Origin: DASYVD01 sp050693035
GTDB lineage: Bacteria > Actinomycetota > UBA4738 > CALAEC01
Direction of reading: 5' to 3'
Length of the DNA: 7,025 nucleotides
Assembly (NCBI GenBank): GCA_050693035.1
Contig: JBOGWB010000043.1
Span: 1-7,025 of the forward strand
The translations under genes and the position numbers were made by a program. The notes beneath the pieces are model-generated. The model did not search any database, was not told the origin of the DNA, and was given only the letters and a program-made list of their open reading frames with translations. Positions 6,726 to 7,025 of this stretch are shown here, piece after piece. Position 1 is the stretch's first letter; every line of letters begins with the position of its first letter.

Positions 6726-6754
6726 CTATCGGCGAAACGGGCGTCCCCCTTGAG
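6726..6754 (-). promoter_or_regulatory. Sigma-28 (FliA/WhiG)-like promoter for the DUF5317-MFS fusion
   Basis: The minus strand carries CTCAAG (6754-6749), 15 bases, then GCCGATAG (6733-6726). The known sigma-28 consensus is TAAA-N15-GCCGATAA. Counted from TCAA the gap here is 16 bases, one longer than consensus. A start of transcription about seven bases downstream gives a leader of about 30 bases that includes the Shine-Dalgarno, a sensible layout. Confidence 0.5.
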
Positions 6755-6804
6755 AGACCCCGATTTCCCCAAAGGGCAGACCTCCAAATTCCCCACCCGT
6801 AGGC

Positions 6805-6834
6805 CTAAAGGCCGACGCTTGAGACTGCCGATAA
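6805..6834 (+). promoter_or_regulatory. Sigma-28 (FliA/WhiG)-like promoter for the small ORF
   Basis: CTAAAG (6805-6810), 16 bases, then GCCGATAA (6827-6834). The -10 octamer is an exact match to the sigma-28/WhiG consensus. Counted from TAAA the gap is 17 bases, two longer than the classical 15, which lowers confidence. It also shares GACGC and flanking bases with the leftward copy, so both look like versions of one element. Confidence 0.45.
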
Positions 6835-6838
6835 CTGG

Positions 6839-6858
6839 ACAGACGGGGACCCTCGTCT
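6839..6858 (+). other. Hairpin in the leader of the small ORF
   Basis: CAGACG (6839-6844) pairs perfectly with CGTCTG (6853-6858 region); one G-U and one G-C pair can extend the stem to about 8 bp around a GACC loop. It would lie at the very 5' end of a transcript from the sigma-28-like promoter. CTCGT (6852-6856) can instead pair with ACGAG (6878-6882) beside the Shine-Dalgarno, an exclusive alternative. Confidence 0.4.
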
Positions 6859-6895
6859 GGGGGACTCCGCCGGTAACACGAGAGGAGGTGACGGT

Positions 6896-6985
6896 TTGAA
6901 GGCACGGCTCTTCCGGCTAATCGTGTCCGTGGGCATGATTGCTATGCTGGCGGCGGTACTCGGTGCCGTCGAAAAGTGGGGGTAG
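6896..6985 (+). CDS. Small hydrophobic peptide, 29 codons, TTG start
   Basis: The start TTG 6896 follows AGGAGG (6883-6888) with a 7-base spacer, the best ribosome site in the window. The frame runs LKARLFRL, then a hydrophobic stretch IVSVGMIAMLAAVLGAV, then EKWG and TAG 6983-6985. Basic N-terminus plus one membrane-length helix suggests a small inner-membrane peptide or a leader peptide; a cleaved signal sequence without mature protein is unlikely. A sigma-28-like promoter and structured leader lie upstream and a perfect GC hairpin follows 20 bases after the stop, so it could be a stand-alone transcription unit. I do not recognise the peptide. It might also be a short leader ORF for a gene beyond the window. 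Confidence 0.55.
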   Translation: MKARLFRLIVSVGMIAMLAAVLGAVEKWG

Positions 6986-7005
6986 ACCGTAGCCACCGTC
7001 AGGGC

Positions 7006-7025
7006 GCCCCGGGGAAGCCCGGGGC
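7006..7025 (+). terminator. Perfect 8-bp GC hairpin after the small ORF (possible terminator)
   Basis: GCCCCGGG-GAAG-CCCGGGGC is a perfect inverted repeat ending exactly at the window edge. Its position 20 bases past the small ORF stop suits a terminator, but whether a T-run follows cannot be seen. It may also be the first stem of a structured RNA. Confidence 0.35.

Larger units (their letters stand above)
6691..6895. promoter_or_regulatory. Divergent control region with two oppositely facing sigma-28-like boxes
   Basis: This 205-base region between the fusion gene and the small ORF has no credible protein of its own. It holds two copies of a similar element on opposite strands, a 10-bp palindrome TCCAGCTGGA (6704-6713) in the leftward leader, the GGCC-TAAA-GGCC inverted repeat (6802-6813) overlapping the rightward -35, and a rightward leader with hairpins. 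Confidence 0.5.

Noticed and set aside
6770..6895. Possible cyclic-di-GMP (GEMM) riboswitch, suggested by GGCCTAAAGGCC and nearby stems
   Set aside because: The conserved GGGCAAACC and GGGACGCAAAGCC blocks and the GNRA loop of that class are absent; the sigma-28-like promoter explains the CTAAAG and GCCGATAA better.

Overview
The window is a piece of a GC-rich bacterial chromosome, most likely from an actinomycetote (Actinomycetota). The grounds are high GC with strongly GC-ending codons, GTG and TTG starts beside ATG, promoters that place a TAnnnT -10 box six bases before the start codon (leaderless transcripts), and a DUF5317-type membrane domain. No mobile element, CRISPR array, tRNA or rRNA was seen.

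Left part (1-2237, all minus strand): a three-gene run. It is read from an EamA/DMT-family exporter (2237-1317), across a 28-base gap, into an ECF-type RNA polymerase sigma factor (1288-737). The sigma stop overlaps by one base the ATG of a single-pass membrane protein (737 to beyond the left edge). That protein has a cytoplasmic N-terminus and an acidic, then Gly/Ser-rich, outer part. The overlap and topology suggest it is a non-zinc anti-sigma partner.

Middle (2238-4892, plus strand): a 58-base divergent promoter region is followed by a protein with TPR-like helices and several membrane helices (2296 onward). Its base composition is clearly less GC-rich than its neighbours. Its 3' end appears frameshifted: the annotated frame runs to 3384 as protein-unlike sequence, while the -1 frame gives a good terminal membrane helix ending at 3335. 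Next is a complete NAD(P)-dependent aldehyde dehydrogenase (3381-4892) with all catalytic residues and its own likely leaderless promoter.

Right part (4900-7025): converging on the dehydrogenase with a 7-base gap is a 596-residue minus-strand protein that fuses an N-terminal DUF5317-like membrane domain to a full major facilitator (DHA3/MFS_3-like) transporter. The region upstream of it (6691-6895) carries two oppositely oriented boxes resembling the sigma-28 (FliA/WhiG) promoter, CTCAAG-N15-GCCGATAG toward the fusion gene and CTAAAG-N16-GCCGATAA toward the right. The right-hand promoter would drive a structured leader, a strong Shine-Dalgarno and a 29-codon TTG-started ORF encoding a small hydrophobic peptide, followed by a perfect 8-bp GC hairpin at the window edge. 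This divergent sigma-28-like pair serving a fused membrane transporter and a small membrane peptide is the most novel-looking part of the window.
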